Positions 33,201 through 43,110 of a stretch of 64,000 nucleotides of DNA are shown here, one piece after another. The stretch lies in assembly GCA_905221615.1 (NCBI GenBank), contig CAJNDT010003458.1, positions 186,001-250,000 of the forward strand, read 5' to 3'. The position numbers and the translations under genes are program-made. The stretch is from Symbiodinium sp. CCMP2592. Its lineage: Eukaryota > Sar > Dinophyceae > Suessiales > Symbiodiniaceae. Each line of letters starts with the position of its first letter. Within the stretch, counting starts at the first letter, position 1. Below the pieces are notes generated by a model. It saw only the letters and a program-made list of their open reading frames with translations, made no database searches and was not told the DNA's origin.

Positions 33201-34056
33201 TCTTGGGGCGCAACGTTCATGATTCGCGAGAACCTCCGCCACCGCTACCCTGAACGTGTGCCGGTAATTTGTGTGCACAGCCGGGATGCCAGCCAGTTCA
33301 AGAAGATGCTCGTACCCAACGATGCAACAGGTGCTGCGTCCCAGGTGATGGCTCGTAAATGGTGTCCGTGGGCTGCACAGGGTGGCGAAGTCCTGCTTTG
33401 CAAAGGCAGGGTACCGATACCATGAAGGTGCCAGAACAGAAGACGCGCTGCAGCAGCTGGATTCTGAGTACGCGGCTCCAAATGGAGTGATGTATTTCAT
33501 GGTGGAAGCCGCAGAGGATGATATTCAGGACGCGCCAGCAGCTCCAAAAGAGCCTCAAGGCGTCGAGGAGCCGACGAAAGCGAAGGATCAGGTGGCGAAG
33601 CCTGAAGATCGTAAGGATGATGCTCTCGTTGAAAGAGCCAGGCGAATGCGCAAGAAGCATCCCCGCCATCCTCCAGTTCTCATCAAACAGGCAGCGGCAG
33701 AAGGATTGCCCGCACTTGACAAGAAGTTTCTGATTCCTGGAAGCATGCCTTGCAGGGATTTGCACGTGATGGTTCCGAAGTATCTGGGCTGCGAAAACTT
33801 GGACCTGGACTGGAACAATGTCATCTTTCAGCTAGCTGGCCAGTCCATCGGGGAGGGCATCGAGGAACACGAGTTAATAGCAGAGGTCTACACTCGTTGC
33901 GTCGGTGAAGGAATCATGCTCTCTTTGAAGCCAAGGAGCCATCAGTGCAGGAGCACCTGGACGGAAGCATGTTTTAGGGCGATGGGCGAATTGCAGTGCT
34001 TTTCCAGGTCCGCGGGTCAAAGGCATCTGCGAGCAGCAAATAGTTTGTGCTTATGA
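33201..34056 (+). CDS. Tandem Atg8-like (ubiquitin-fold) protein, first domain frameshifted
   Basis: Two copies of an Atg8/LC3/GABARAP-like fold. Domain 1 (33,219-33,520): RYPERVPVI, then KKMLVPNDAT, then (one frame over) LQQLDSEYAAPNGVMYFMV. Domain 2 (33,628-33,935): RARRMRKKHPRHPPVL, then LDKKFLIP, then ELIAEVYTRCVGEGIMLSL. In the family, R..YP.RVPVI precedes the strand KK.LVP that lines the LIR-peptide groove, and the fold ends near FLYV.YS before a C-terminal Gly that is lipidated. No such Gly is evident after either copy, so lipidation is doubtful. Between the domains is a charged, proline-containing linker. Domain 1 needs a +1 shift between about 33,381 and 33,425: real lesion, sequencing error or unusual splice. 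The ATG at 33,219 is a possible start, but an upstream exon is likely. The stop is at 34,054. Confidence 0.6.
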
Positions 34057-34402
34057 GGGAATATGCATGTGGCAGGCGGCAGTGCAAGTGATCGGAATGT
34101 TGAACGAAAATCTAGATATGTTCCATATCTGCTAGAAGCCGTCGGGTCGCATGAACACCGCTGACACACGCAGAGTTTCCAGATTGCAGGGCGAGTGCTG
34201 CAGACCAGTTGCCACCTTGTCTTGGGCTGACCATGTTGTCTTGAGAGGACCAGGTGGCCAGGCGGAATCTGTGAAGTGTAGCTACCCTTAGCCTTATACC
34301 CGAAACCCTAAACCAGACCAGCGAAGAGTGGGCTGCTTGTGATCGCAGCTACTGTTGAGACTCATAGCGATGAGACAACACATAGCAAAAGCTTCCAAAT
34401 CT

Positions 34403-34508
34403 AGGGCCATAATATGGCCTAAATGATTGCCAATACCATTTTGGGGGTTCCTTATCTATTGTGTAAGGGGCCCCAAAACCCTATTCTAATTATTAAGGCC
34501 CCTATATT
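34403..34508 (+). mobile_element. MITE family S
   Basis: Left arm diverged; TCTAATTATTAAGGCCCC right. Confidence 0.75.
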
Positions 34509-34561
34509 AATAGCGGTCCAAAGAAGGCCTGAAGCTTAGGCGGCTGGGTTCTTGCAGCCGT

Positions 34562-34629
34562 GGCAGTCCGGAATCGGAATATGTGGAAGCCGGTCAGACT
34601 GTCACCGTGTCCCAGAGGGATCAATGATG
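34562..34629 (+). CDS. Candidate terminal exon
   Basis: After CTTGCAG|C the frame reads RGSPESEYVEAGQTVTVSQR then DQ and TGA. A longer overlapping frame to 34,745 also exists. It could be the 3' end of the Atg8-like gene (inference from proximity only). Confidence 0.3.
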
Positions 34630-34870
34630 TGGTGAATTCATTTTGCACGCTGTTCCGGCGACGGCTTCGAACAAGCGACCAACCCTTGCATATAGGCTAT
34701 GTAAGACTAGTAGTGGGCAAGCTTTACACGGACGTGACCGGATAGTCACAGTAGGACTACTCCTTCATCGTCCTTGCATTCTTATGAGGTTCTGATATGT
34801 TATGCCCCAACCCTATTCTGGTTATTGAGGCCCCCATAGAGCGCCAATAGAGATTCCCACCAACCCTAGA

Positions 34871-34972
34871 ATAGGGGCCTAAATCATTACCACTATTTTG
34901 GCGGTTCGTGATTATAACTGTTGTGTAATGGCGCCGAACCCCTATTAGAAATGTTAATTGTTAAGGCCCCTT
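34871..34972 (+). mobile_element. MITE family S
   Basis: ATAGGGGCCTAAATCATTAC left arm. Confidence 0.77.
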
Positions 34973-35037
34973 TCAACCCCATAATTCGCCGATATACTGA
35001 ACCCCACAATGCACCGTACAATTGTACGTGTTTGCAG

Positions 35038-35135
35038 CCTCACCCAAGTCAACTTATCGCATTTCGCCGCGTGCTGTCACAACGACATCCTCCTGTTTGC
35101 ATGCAGCATGTACCAGCAAGTGTTTGCTGTGAGGT
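35038..35135 (+). CDS. Exon of unrecognised gene
   Basis: Reads LTQVNLSHFAACCHNDILLF then ACSMYQQVFAV. Acceptor TTTGCAG|C, donor TGAG|GTAAGG, the best GT donor in the window. Another frame over the same bases is open too. Confidence 0.5.
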
Positions 35136-35218
35136 AAGGTTCGTACTAGCGCGTGGCGAGGGGCTTCACGTGTGATCTGTTGTTGCAGTACTCGATCTGC
35201 GGTCAACGGTTGCAACAT

Positions 35219-35275
35219 GGGAGTTTCCGAAAATAGGGGACCCTAATAAGGTACCCCTTGTTTTCGGAAACTCCC
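35219..35275 (+). mobile_element. MITE family B, 57-bp deletion form
   Basis: Ends intact, centre lost; ACAT on both sides. Confidence 0.82.
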
Positions 35276-35277
35276 AC

Positions 35278-35532
35278 ATGTTGACCTGCAACTTTTACTC
35301 GGACCTCTTCAACAGATTCTCTAGCGATGCATCTGTGTTTTTCGGCCAAATTTCCGCTAACCTTGAAGTATGCTCAACCATGAGCTGTGATCCTATTTCT
35401 TTTCCGCCCACCCCAGCGCAGCTAGCTAAGGATCACGCAAGAAGTGCGTCTCAGCTGCACCTCACCGACGTTGCCAAATGCACCCACTGGAGCAAGGAGT
35501 CATATTCTCCCTGCAATAGCATGACAATATAG
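35278..35532 (+). CDS. Unrecognised open frame, possible spliced exon pair
   Basis: 84 codons of mixed composition, beginning LTCNFYSDLFNRFSSDASVF and ending near KCTHWSKESYSPCNSM. A possible 50-bp intron inside runs from GAA|GTATGC to a pyrimidine-rich TTTTCCGCCCACCCCAG. It starts right after a 57-bp family B element. Confidence 0.4.
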   Translation: MLTCNFYSDLFNRFSSDASVFFGQISANLEVCSTMSCDPISFPPTPAQLAKDHARSASQLHLTDVAKCTHWSKESYSPCNSMTI

Positions 35533-35643
35533 GGGCTTGAATAACTACTACTTATTACCAATGCTATTCTCGGAGTTCTTCATTGTTCTTTAAAATGTAA
35601 TGTACCCCACAGCCGTATTCTTATCATTAACTAAGGCCCCTAG
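35530..35643 (+). mobile_element. MITE family S
   Basis: TAGGGGCTTGAATAACTAC ... ACTAAGGCCCCTA. Confidence 0.75.
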
Positions 35644-36053
35644 ATCATATGGGTAATTTTCTTTAGACTAGGCAGAGACTAGGGAGTCTCTTGGGGTATC
35701 TACCAGAAAGAGCGACGTGCTTCTTGCTGGGTCTGGGGAATCGATAATTAACAGGACCCTAGTTGTGAGGGCTACCTCGATTACTAGGGTTTAGGTTTAG
35801 GATGGCCGAAGTGCTGAACTATCAACGGAGCCCTTGCTAAATGAGGGTTTCGCAGCTAAGGAATGAGCCCCACACGGCTAGCTTTGGGGTTTCCGGGTTG
35901 GTTTTCATGTTCAAAGACATAGAAAATCAACCTTGCCGTTCATTTCTCTTAAGCCTCAGCTTGTCAGCTCCGCATTGAACATCATACAAAAAGGCCTTCG
36001 AAACCCCCAACCCGAAACCTTTACATATAGCCCCATGTGTCGTTGCAGTATAT

Positions 36054-36155
36054 GGGAGTTTCGGAAAATAGGGGACCCTAATATAGTACCCTAAGTTGTA
36101 GGCTCCTTATTATAGGGACCCCAAAATAAGGTACCCCTAATTCTCGGAAGCTCCC
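36054..36155 (+). mobile_element. MITE family B
   Basis: Full length; flanks ATAT and ATAC. Confidence 0.82.
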
Positions 36156-36179
36156 ATACTATGCCCAGGGGAAGCTTCA

Positions 36180-36240
36180 GGGTGGGATCGAGGGTCGCTG
36201 CTTTCCCCTGGTCGAAGTCCCGAAAATTGTGTGGGGCAGG
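36180..36240 (+). CDS. Candidate exon between two family B elements
   Basis: Reads GGIEGRCFPLVEVPKIVWG after CTTCAG|G. It is a roughly 90-bp coding-like island sandwiched between elements at 36,054 and 36,252. Confidence 0.4.
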
Positions 36241-36251
36241 AGGGTCCATAT

Positions 36252-36354
36252 GGGAGTTTCCGAAGATTAGGGGTACCTTATTTTGGGATCTTTGGTAAGA
36301 AGGATCCTACTATTCAGCGTACGAGACTAGGGACCAGTATTTTGGGAAAACCCC
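36252..36354 (-). mobile_element. MITE family B
   Basis: Diverged right end; ATAT on both sides. Confidence 0.8.
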
Positions 36355-36357
36355 ATA

Positions 36358-36421
36358 TGAAGAGCCCGAAGAAGAGCTGGCGGTGTCTTCATCAGGTTCG
36401 TACATGACTCCACGGAGCTCT
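36358..36421 (+). CDS. Candidate exon
   Basis: Acidic/Ser-rich frame EEPEEELAVSSSGSYMTPRS then SE. It starts at the end of a family B element and runs straight into the longest TTTAGGG-type array, whose first GGTTTAGGG would supply the donor. Confidence 0.4.
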
Positions 36422-37168
36422 GAGGGTTTAGGGTTTAGGGTTTAAGGTTTTAGGGTTTAGGGTTTAAGGGTTTAGGGTTCAAGGTTTTAGGGTTTAAGGT
36501 TTAGGGTTTAAGGTTTAGGGTTTAAGGTTTTAGGTAGGGTTTAGGGTTTAAGGTTTTAGGGTTTAGGGTTTAAGGGTTTAGGGTTCAAGGTTTTAGGGTT
36601 TAGGGTTTAAGGGTTTAGGGTTCAAGGTTTAGGGTTTAGGGTTTAAGGTTTAGGGTTTAAGGTTTTAGGGTTTAGGGTTTAAGGGTTTAGGGTTTAAGGG
36701 TTTAGGGTTCAAGGTTTTAGGGTTTAGGGTTTAAGGGTTTAGGGTTCAAGGTTTAGGGTTTAGGGTTTAAGGTTTAGGGTTTAAGGTTTTAGGGTTTAGG
36801 GTTTAAGGGTTTAGGGTTTAAGGTTTAGGGTTTAAGGTTTTAGGGTTTAGGGTTTTAGGGTTTAGGGTTTAGGGTTTAGGGTTTAAGGTTTCAGGGTTTA
36901 GGGTTTAGGGTTTAGGGTTTAAAGGTTTAGGGTTTAGGGTTTAGGGTTTAAGGGTTTAGGGTTTAAGGTTTTAGGGTATAAGGTTTTAGGGTTTAGGGTT
37001 TAAGGTTTAGGGTTTAAGGTTTTAGGGTTTTAGGGTTTAGGGTTTAAGGTTTAGGGTTTAAGGTTTTAGGGTTTAGGGTTTAAGGGTTTAGGGTTCAAGG
37101 TTTAGGGTTTAAGGTTTTAGGGTTTAGGGCTCAAGGTTTAGGGTTTAAGGTTTTAGGGTTTAGGGTTC
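36422..37168 (+). repeat. Longest variant telomere-type array (about 750 bp)
   Basis: TTTAGGG mixed with TTTAAGG, TTCAAGG and TTTTAGGG in recurring higher-order blocks. All one orientation; no CCCTAAA counterpart before the next exon. Confidence 0.92.
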
Positions 37169-37184
37169 AGCTCGTGTACAAGAG

Positions 37185-37302
37185 TTCATGCTATTAGAGG
37201 ATTCTGTACAGCGTGCCCTCAACGGAGTTTGGGTTCAGTATTGTTTGCATGAAGGATCCGTCCCCAAGAATTCCGAGAATACTCCGTGCGGTAGTTGGCA
37301 GA
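37185..37302 (+). CDS. Exon of unrecognised gene
   Basis: Reads FMLLEDSVQRALNGVWVQYC then LHEGSVPKNSENTPCGSWQ. It lies just beyond the 750-bp TTTAGGG/TTTAAGG array and before a family B element. A GT donor lies in GCG|GTAGTT. Confidence 0.5.
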
Positions 37303-37344
37303 TAAGTGTTAAGCCACCCCTGATTGTTAAGCCACCGCTTATTT

Positions 37345-37513
37345 GGGAGTTTCCGAAAATTAGGGGTACCTTATTTTGGGGTCCTTGTAATGAGGATCCT
37401 ACTATTTAGGGTACTAGATACCAAAGTGAAAAACTTTTATACCAAATTATTTAAGATTATGAATCATAAAATATTAATGAATGTATTCGGGCCCCCTATG
37501 CTCGGAAAATCCC
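37345..37513 (-). mobile_element. MITE family B with AT-rich insert
   Basis: ATTT on both sides; the loop carries about 70 bp of unrelated AT-rich sequence (37,412-37,485). Confidence 0.75.
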
Positions 37514-37685
37514 ATTTGAGGGCCTTCCCCTGTGGATGTCTGCTATAACCCGCTGCCCGAAGGCCCAGGCAGCTAAGCTCCAAAATAAGGGACCCTTAGG
37601 GACTCATGGTTCCTTTAAAGGGTACCAGAAGGGCTCCCTTAAAGGGATCTAGAGGGTTCTATTAAGGGTTTAGGGTTTAGGTCCA

Positions 37686-37783
37686 GGGAGCTTCCGAAAA
37701 TAGGGGATGCTAATACAGCACCCTAAATAATAGGATCCTCATTCTGAGAACTCCAGGCTAAGGCACCCCTAAGTTTCGGAAAC
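37686..37783 (+). mobile_element. MITE family B, diverged
   Basis: Right end runs directly into CCTAAACCC repeats. Confidence 0.7.
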
Positions 37784-37928
37784 CTAAACCCTAAACCCTA
37801 AACCCTAAACCCTAAACCTTATGAAGCCTTGGAGGGCCCCTCAAACCACAGTTCCTAGAGCCGAAGCTCTGAACCCGAAACCCCCCCGAAGTTCAAAACG
37901 CACATAGAGGGACCTTAAGAATGACTTA

Positions 37929-37992
37929 TACATATATATATATATACACTTATATATATATATATATATTTTTTTTTTTTGGGGGGGGGGTC
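37929..37992. repeat. TA repeat with T and G runs
   Basis: TA dinucleotides, then T13 and G10 runs inside a degenerate family S element. Confidence 0.85.
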
Positions 37993-38092
37993 CTTATGGT
38001 GATTATAGTCGAATGGGCCCCAGAATGTTTTAATCGTTAAGGCCTTCATAGTAAAACCCAAAAACCTGAAACCCGGAAGCTGAGGTGGGACC

Positions 38093-38131
38093 CGCCCGAG
38101 GATGTGGAATTCACCCCTGAGTGAATGTCCG
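38093..38131 (+). CDS. Candidate terminal exon
   Basis: Reads WDPPEDVEFTPE and TGA after CTGAG|G. Short but typical of an acidic C-terminus. Confidence 0.35.
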
Positions 38132-38548
38132 CCTCGGCTCCGCAGCTTAACGCCTTAACCCAGACCCCTTTAACGGAGCCCTTATAGATCCCTTTAAAGA
38201 ACCCCTAAACCCCGAAAGATCCCTTAAAGGAACCCTTAAAGATCCTTTTTAAAGGAACCTCCCGGGGGTCTGGGTTGAGCCCAAAAATCTCAACCCCCGG
38301 AACGAAGATTCTTGAGAACCACCAAAGTCCTAAGCCCTAATCCCAGCCTTTGAGGCATTTTTTGACAGCAAACCCCAAGAGGGAAAAGGGGCTTTAAAGA
38401 AAACCCTAAACCTCGGAGCAACCGTTTGAAGCCCCCAAACCCTAAACCCACTGCTATATGGGGCCAAAATAATTACCTAAACTCTTTGGAGGTTCCTTTA
38501 AAGGGATCCTTAAAAGGGGTCTATAAGGGATCTAGTAGAGTCCTCTGA

Positions 38549-38640
38549 TATCGGCGCCGTTATAATTACCAATACTATTTTGGGGGTTCCTTATCATAAG
38601 TATAGTCTAATGGGCCCCAAAACCCTATCCTATACTATCT
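38549..38640 (+). mobile_element. MITE family S, joined to family C
   Basis: GGCGCCGTTATAATTACCAA ... CCCTATCC; its right end was replaced by the family C element at 38,641. Confidence 0.6.
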
Positions 38641-38740
38641 GGGTGGTTGTCAAAATTATGGTCCCTTTTTGGATCCTTATTTTAATACGGCACCTAATAT
38701 CTAGGGTACCACAAAGGGACCCTAATTTTGACAACTACCC
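38641..38740 (+). mobile_element. MITE family C
   Basis: ATCT on both sides; a coding-like exon starts six bases later. Confidence 0.87.
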
Positions 38741-38745
38741 ATCTG

Positions 38746-38848
38746 CACCGGCCGCAAAGCCAGAGGCAGCTCTGTCACCGCTTCTGTATGCAGAAAAGGG
38801 GTCCATGGCCAAGCCAGTGGAACCCTTTAGCGGTTTTGAAGGTTTAGC
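38746..38848 (+). CDS. Candidate exon
   Basis: Reads PAAKPEAALSPLLYAEKGSM then AKPVEPFSGFE. It starts six bases after a family C element and ends GAAG|GTTTAG. Confidence 0.45.
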
Positions 38849-39368
38849 TTTTTGAGGGTTTAGGTTTAAGGGTTGCGAGTTTAGGGTTGTAGGGTTTCTG
38901 GTCTGGGGATATTTTCGCAGCTATACCATGTTGCATATGTCAGCTGTTTACTATTTTATAGTATAGAGATGGTCTAGACATTCTTGTAGCCAGGCCATGA
39001 AGTCCAAGACAGGACATAAGGTCTGTTAATGCAGCGAAGGTGGCTTTCCTACTCCGGATTCCTTATTGTCAATAAAAAAACCGCTGAACCAAAAACCCTT
39101 ACACTCAACCCCACACCCCACACCCGCCCCCCCCACGCCCTAAATCGGGCACCCCTGACCACAAACCTGAAGCCCTAAACCCTTAACCTCCAACTGGAAA
39201 TTCGCAGCCCAAAACCAAGGAGTCACGGGGCCTCTATGGGGGTAGGGGGCCTTAATGCCCACAGTAAGGACCTAAAAAGGCCTATTTAAGGAAGTATAGT
39301 CCCTTTAAGGAAGGATAGTCCCCTACCCGCCTAAGGGTCCCTACGAAGGAGGAATCCGAGGTTCGAGA

Positions 39369-39450
39369 GTGACTTTAATGGCTCGTGCCATGCCAGCGCC
39401 AAAGCACGTCTCATACCGCGCCTTTTGGCCTCTCGCCCCTGTCAACGGGG
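39369..39450 (+). CDS. Candidate exon
   Basis: Reads LMARAMPAPKHVSYRAFWPL then APVN. TTTAGGG-type repeats start just downstream. Ends are not fixed. Confidence 0.4.
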
Positions 39451-39600
39451 TTTAGTGTTTGACGGTTTTATGGTTTGGGGTGTAGGGCTTAGGGGTTTAG
39501 GGTTTAGGGGTTTAGGGATTTAGGGTTTAGGGTTTAAGGTTTAGGGTTTAGTGTTTGACGGTTTTAGGGTTCAGGCTTGGGAGTTAAGTGGGGCTCACAG

Positions 39601-40248
39601 GGGGTCGCCTGTGGCAAATGAGCTTAAGGGCCCTAGGGGCTCATCTGCAATCATGGAAGGGTCTGCATTGGTGTGCCGCCGTGGAGATGTTCACATCAGG
39701 CTCAGACCACACAGCCTGAAGCCTTACTCACCTCAGGTTCTTGATGCTGGTTTAGTTTGCAGATCCTAAGCCCACCCTAAACCCTAAACCCCTAAACCCC
39801 TAAAGCCTTTACCCTAAACCCTAAACCCTAACCCTAAACCCCTAAACCCTTTACCCTAAACCCTAAACCCCTAGTCAAGCCCTTGGAGACGAAGCGCATG
39901 CATGTAATGATACCTTTGCACGATGCTCATCCCAAGGATGTGGCAACAAAAGTGGAGGTGAAGCAGTTGAGTAAGGTCAGTGCCAGGGTTAATATGTGTG
40001 TCTACAGGGCTTTTGTGGGCATTGCTTACCCTGGACAGAAGAACAAGATATATGTGTATTTATGTACTTACGTATATACACACGTATATATGTACATATT
40101 CATATGATGTCTTTGTATCTTTGCATCTATCTATCTCTCCTTTCTTTAGGAGCCCTCAGCAGCTAGTACTAGTCTCAGAGGCATACTCGGAGGCGTCGAC
40201 TGTCAGCAGTGCTCTGCCTCCCTCGCATCCTCTAGCCTTCAGCCCTAG
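39601..40248 (+). CDS. 3' part of an unrecognised gene, three phased exons with stop
   Basis: Exons 39,601-39,749, 39,875-39,975 and 40,150-40,245, stop TAG 40,246-40,248. The product reads SPVANELKGPRGSSAIMEGS, then ALVCRRGDVHIRLRPHSLKP, YSPQVLDAV, then KPLETKRMHVMIPLHDAHPK, DVATKVEVKQLSK, then EPSAASTSLRGILGGVDCQQ. Phases agree (1, then 0). Splice sites are good: G|GTTTAG, CCTAG|TC (the acceptor made by the last CCCTAG unit of a telomere-like block), AAG|GTCAGT, and CTTTCTTTAG|GAG after a pyrimidine tract. The second intron (174 bp) holds TA/TATG microsatellite. No family recognised. Exons at 38,746 and 39,369 may belong upstream. Confidence 0.6.
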
Positions 40249-40553
40249 AAGCATGGGGTTCGGAATACACGGGGCCTTAATAATTACCTAAACTATTCCG
40301 GGGCTTCCTTATTCTACTACCGATCTGGGATAATTTGTATTTTCCGCTTTTTTTGGTATAAAGCCTTAAAGCCTTAATTTCACATGAGGTTCGACGAGGG
40401 TTCCTTGACGGGTTGCTTTTGAGGGTTACTATAAGCTGGACACGAGTTCCTGTAATGGTTCGTTTCAGGTTTTTCTTAGACCGGAAAACACCAAGTGCTA
40501 GAAGCCGCTAACAATAACATCCGCAAGCCGTATAAGCGTATAGCGCAACATAA

Positions 40554-40655
40554 GGGAGTCTCCGAAAATAGGGAACCCTAATATAGTACCCGAAATAGTA
40601 GGATCCTTATGAGAAGGACTCCAGAATAAGGCACCCCTAGTTTTCGGAATCTCCC
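40554..40655 (+). mobile_element. MITE family B
   Basis: Terminal GGGAGTCTCCGAAAATAGGG. Confidence 0.8.
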
Positions 40656-40726
40656 ATATGGACAAACGTCTGAACGCGACAACCTCTGAAAGCCCATCAG
40701 GCTTTGAAGTCCCCAACCGAAAAACT

Positions 40727-40836
40727 AGGATGCCCAGTAGTACCCTTTTTCCCTTTGTGTAGTCTTAGGCTCCTTATAAAGTTACCCAATACCAACAAAA
40801 GGAGCCCTTTTTATTCCTGGGTTACTGGGCATCCTA
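40727..40836 (+). mobile_element. MITE family I
   Basis: AGGATGCCCAGTAG and ACTGGGCATCCT termini. Confidence 0.8.
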
Positions 40837-41478
40837 CAAAAATCTCAACTACACAATCCGAACACCAATATACACCAAAGCGTAAAGCATGCAAAGTTTG
40901 AATGGGCGCTTGATCTCGGCAGAGGGGACGACAGCGCACACACAGGCGGGTGTTCAAGAAGACACCATCCCGAGAGTACAGGCTGAGATGATTGCAGTAA
41001 AGTTGGCGAACACCACGTATCGTTACCCACAGAGGTCCCCTCATTCCGCGACCTAAACTGCAAAACCAACTGAGGCATGCGCCTTTGCGGTTTAGGGTTT
41101 GGGAATTCGGGCTTTTGGAGGGTTCTAGGTTGTAGGGTTTAGGGTCTTAGGGTTTAGGGTTGTCCACCCAGCCTAAACCAACTCCAGACTAGAGCCCATG
41201 TGAAGCAATGCCGCCGTAGCTCTGGCCGCTCAAGCAAGTGCCCGTAGGATTGATTCAGAGTGCACGGTTACAAGGTTCATGTCTTACATATATATATATA
41301 TACACATACATGTATATCAGTATCAGACTGATTTTAAAAAATGCAGGCGTGTATAAGATTAACTTGAAATGAACGATTACGGTTTAGCCAACCCTAAATA
41401 GCAGATCCTTAAACAGACACCGCGAGTTTCTGAAAAAGCCAAGCAGTACCTTGCGCTCCACACCTCGGCGCCGGCGCC

Positions 41479-41550
41479 ATGTCGAAAGCAGGGGGCGCTG
41501 AGCTCCCGAGCTACCTGAAGGTGATCAAGCAGCCAAGAGCCCAGCTTGGC
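41479..41550 (+). CDS. Possible first exon (ATG)
   Basis: ATG opens MSKAGGAELPSYLKVIKQPR then AQLG. A GT donor may cut after SYLK (AAG|GTGATC). GC-rich sequence precedes it and CCCTAAA repeats follow. It may be the start of the helical-module gene, but the link is not shown. Confidence 0.4.
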
Positions 41551-42111
41551 CCTAAACCCTAAACCCTAAACACGACCTTAAACAAAAAAAACACGACCTT
41601 AAACCCTAAACCCCAAACCCTAAACCCTAAACCCTAAAGCCCCTAAAGCCCAAACCCTAAACCTAAATAGGGGCCTAGGGGGCTCGGGCCTAGGGGGGCT
41701 TGGTATGGAGGGCTTTACTTAGGATTTCTGGGTTCGATAAGGGTTGTTCTAGGGTTGAAAAGTTTGGAAGTTTCGTTTCGTTTTGCAGTTTAGGGTTTTC
41801 GGTTTTCGGTTATGCAAGGCTGAGGGTTTAACGGTGTCGGGTGCAAGGTGTAAGGCTTTTATGGTTTAGGGATTCTATGGCTTAGATGCAAAGCCGCCGG
41901 AAGATGGAATTATTCAGGCACCCATGTTACTAATATTGGTAGGTTTCTGAATGAGGGCCCCTACTGGAGTTCAGAAACTGCGCAGTTTTTGCTATGCGGA
42001 CCCGGACAGTATTTGTAGAAACCCGAAAGCCAAAACCGAAAGACACGGCACCCTAAACCTAAGCCCTTAAAACCCTAAACCTTTGAACTTCTAAACACTG
42101 TACCTTAGCCG

Positions 42112-42171
42112 TGGTGGAACCGGGAATGATGTTACCTGCAGCAGCCAAGAGCACGTTCCCTGTGGGTAGAA
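42112..42171 (+). CDS. Candidate exon
   Basis: Reads AVVEPGMMLPAAAKSTFPV before donor GTG|GGTAGA; the frame stays open further. It is preceded by CCCTAAA-like repeats. Confidence 0.4.
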
Positions 42172-42414
42172 ATTGCGATAGTCCTACGTTTAAGGGGCCA
42201 CGCATGATGATGATGACAAGTTTCTTGGTGGACACAACTGATGTAGGGACAAAGTCTCCAAACCCTGGACCGTGAACCCTAAGCCCATTACCCTAAAACC
42301 TGACCCCCTAAACCCTGACCCCCTCAACCCTAAACCCTAAAACCTTCTAGATCCCTTTAAAGGAACCCCTGCAGATCCTTTCCAGGGAACCCTTATAGAT
42401 ACCTAAAACCTCAG

Positions 42415-42484
42415 CGCTGTGTCCGAGCCCCGGCTCGAGAGCAGCGGGGCGGGAGCCGGAGAGCGCTTGAGCCATGCAGCCGAG
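42415..42484 (+). CDS. Candidate exon
   Basis: Reads AVSEPRLESSGAGAGERLSH then AAE between CTCAG|C and GAG|GTATGG. TTTAGGG-type repeats start right after. Confidence 0.5.
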
Positions 42485-42502
42485 GTATGGGTCGGTTCAG
42501 GG

Positions 42503-42672
42503 ACTAGAGTTTAGGGTTTAGAAAATTAGGGTTTAGAATGTTGGGGTTTAGGGGTTTAGGGTTTAGAAAATTAGGGTTTAGAATGTTGGGGTTTAGGGGT
42601 TTAGGGTTTTGAGTATCAGGGTTTAGGGGTTCAGGGTTTCGAAAGTTAGGGTTTAGAATGTTGGGGTTTAGG
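42503..42672 (+). repeat. Minisatellite based on TTTAGGG
   Basis: Three to four copies of a unit holding TTAGAAAATTAGGG and TTAGAATGTTGGGG. Confidence 0.8.
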
Positions 42673-42994
42673 GGGCTTCGGGTCGGTTCAGGGCCTAGAC
42701 TATAGTCTCCTTAGGATCTATTTTTTGATGTTTGTTCATATAAAACCCAAGAGAATATTAACCACACAATTTTTTATTCTGGTTCTAAGGGGGGGGTATA
42801 GTGGAGCTTAGGGCTTGGAAGATTAGGGTTTAGGGGTTTAGGGCTAGGGTTTTGGCATTTCGGGTTTGGGGCTTAGAGTTTAGGGTTTGGGGTTTAAGAT
42901 TGGTTTAGGTATTTAGCGTTTCGGGTTTTGGGCTTAGGGCTTCAGGAGTGTTTAGGGCTTGTATAGGCGGCATGCAGTATTGGGCCTACTGGTA

Positions 42995-43110
42995 GTTACT
43001 ACTGCTATCAACAATGTTGCTGCAACTACTGCTACTGCTACTACTACTGCTGCTGCTACTACTGCTGCTGCTATCGCTACTGCTAGAAGCGACTACTAGT
43101 ACTCCGATTG
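42995..43110. repeat. CTA/CTG triplet array
   Basis: Imperfect triplets. Confidence 0.85.

Noticed and set aside
36422..37168. A true chromosome end or telomere
   Set aside because: Unique sequence and exons continue on both sides, and both heptamer orientations alternate throughout the window.
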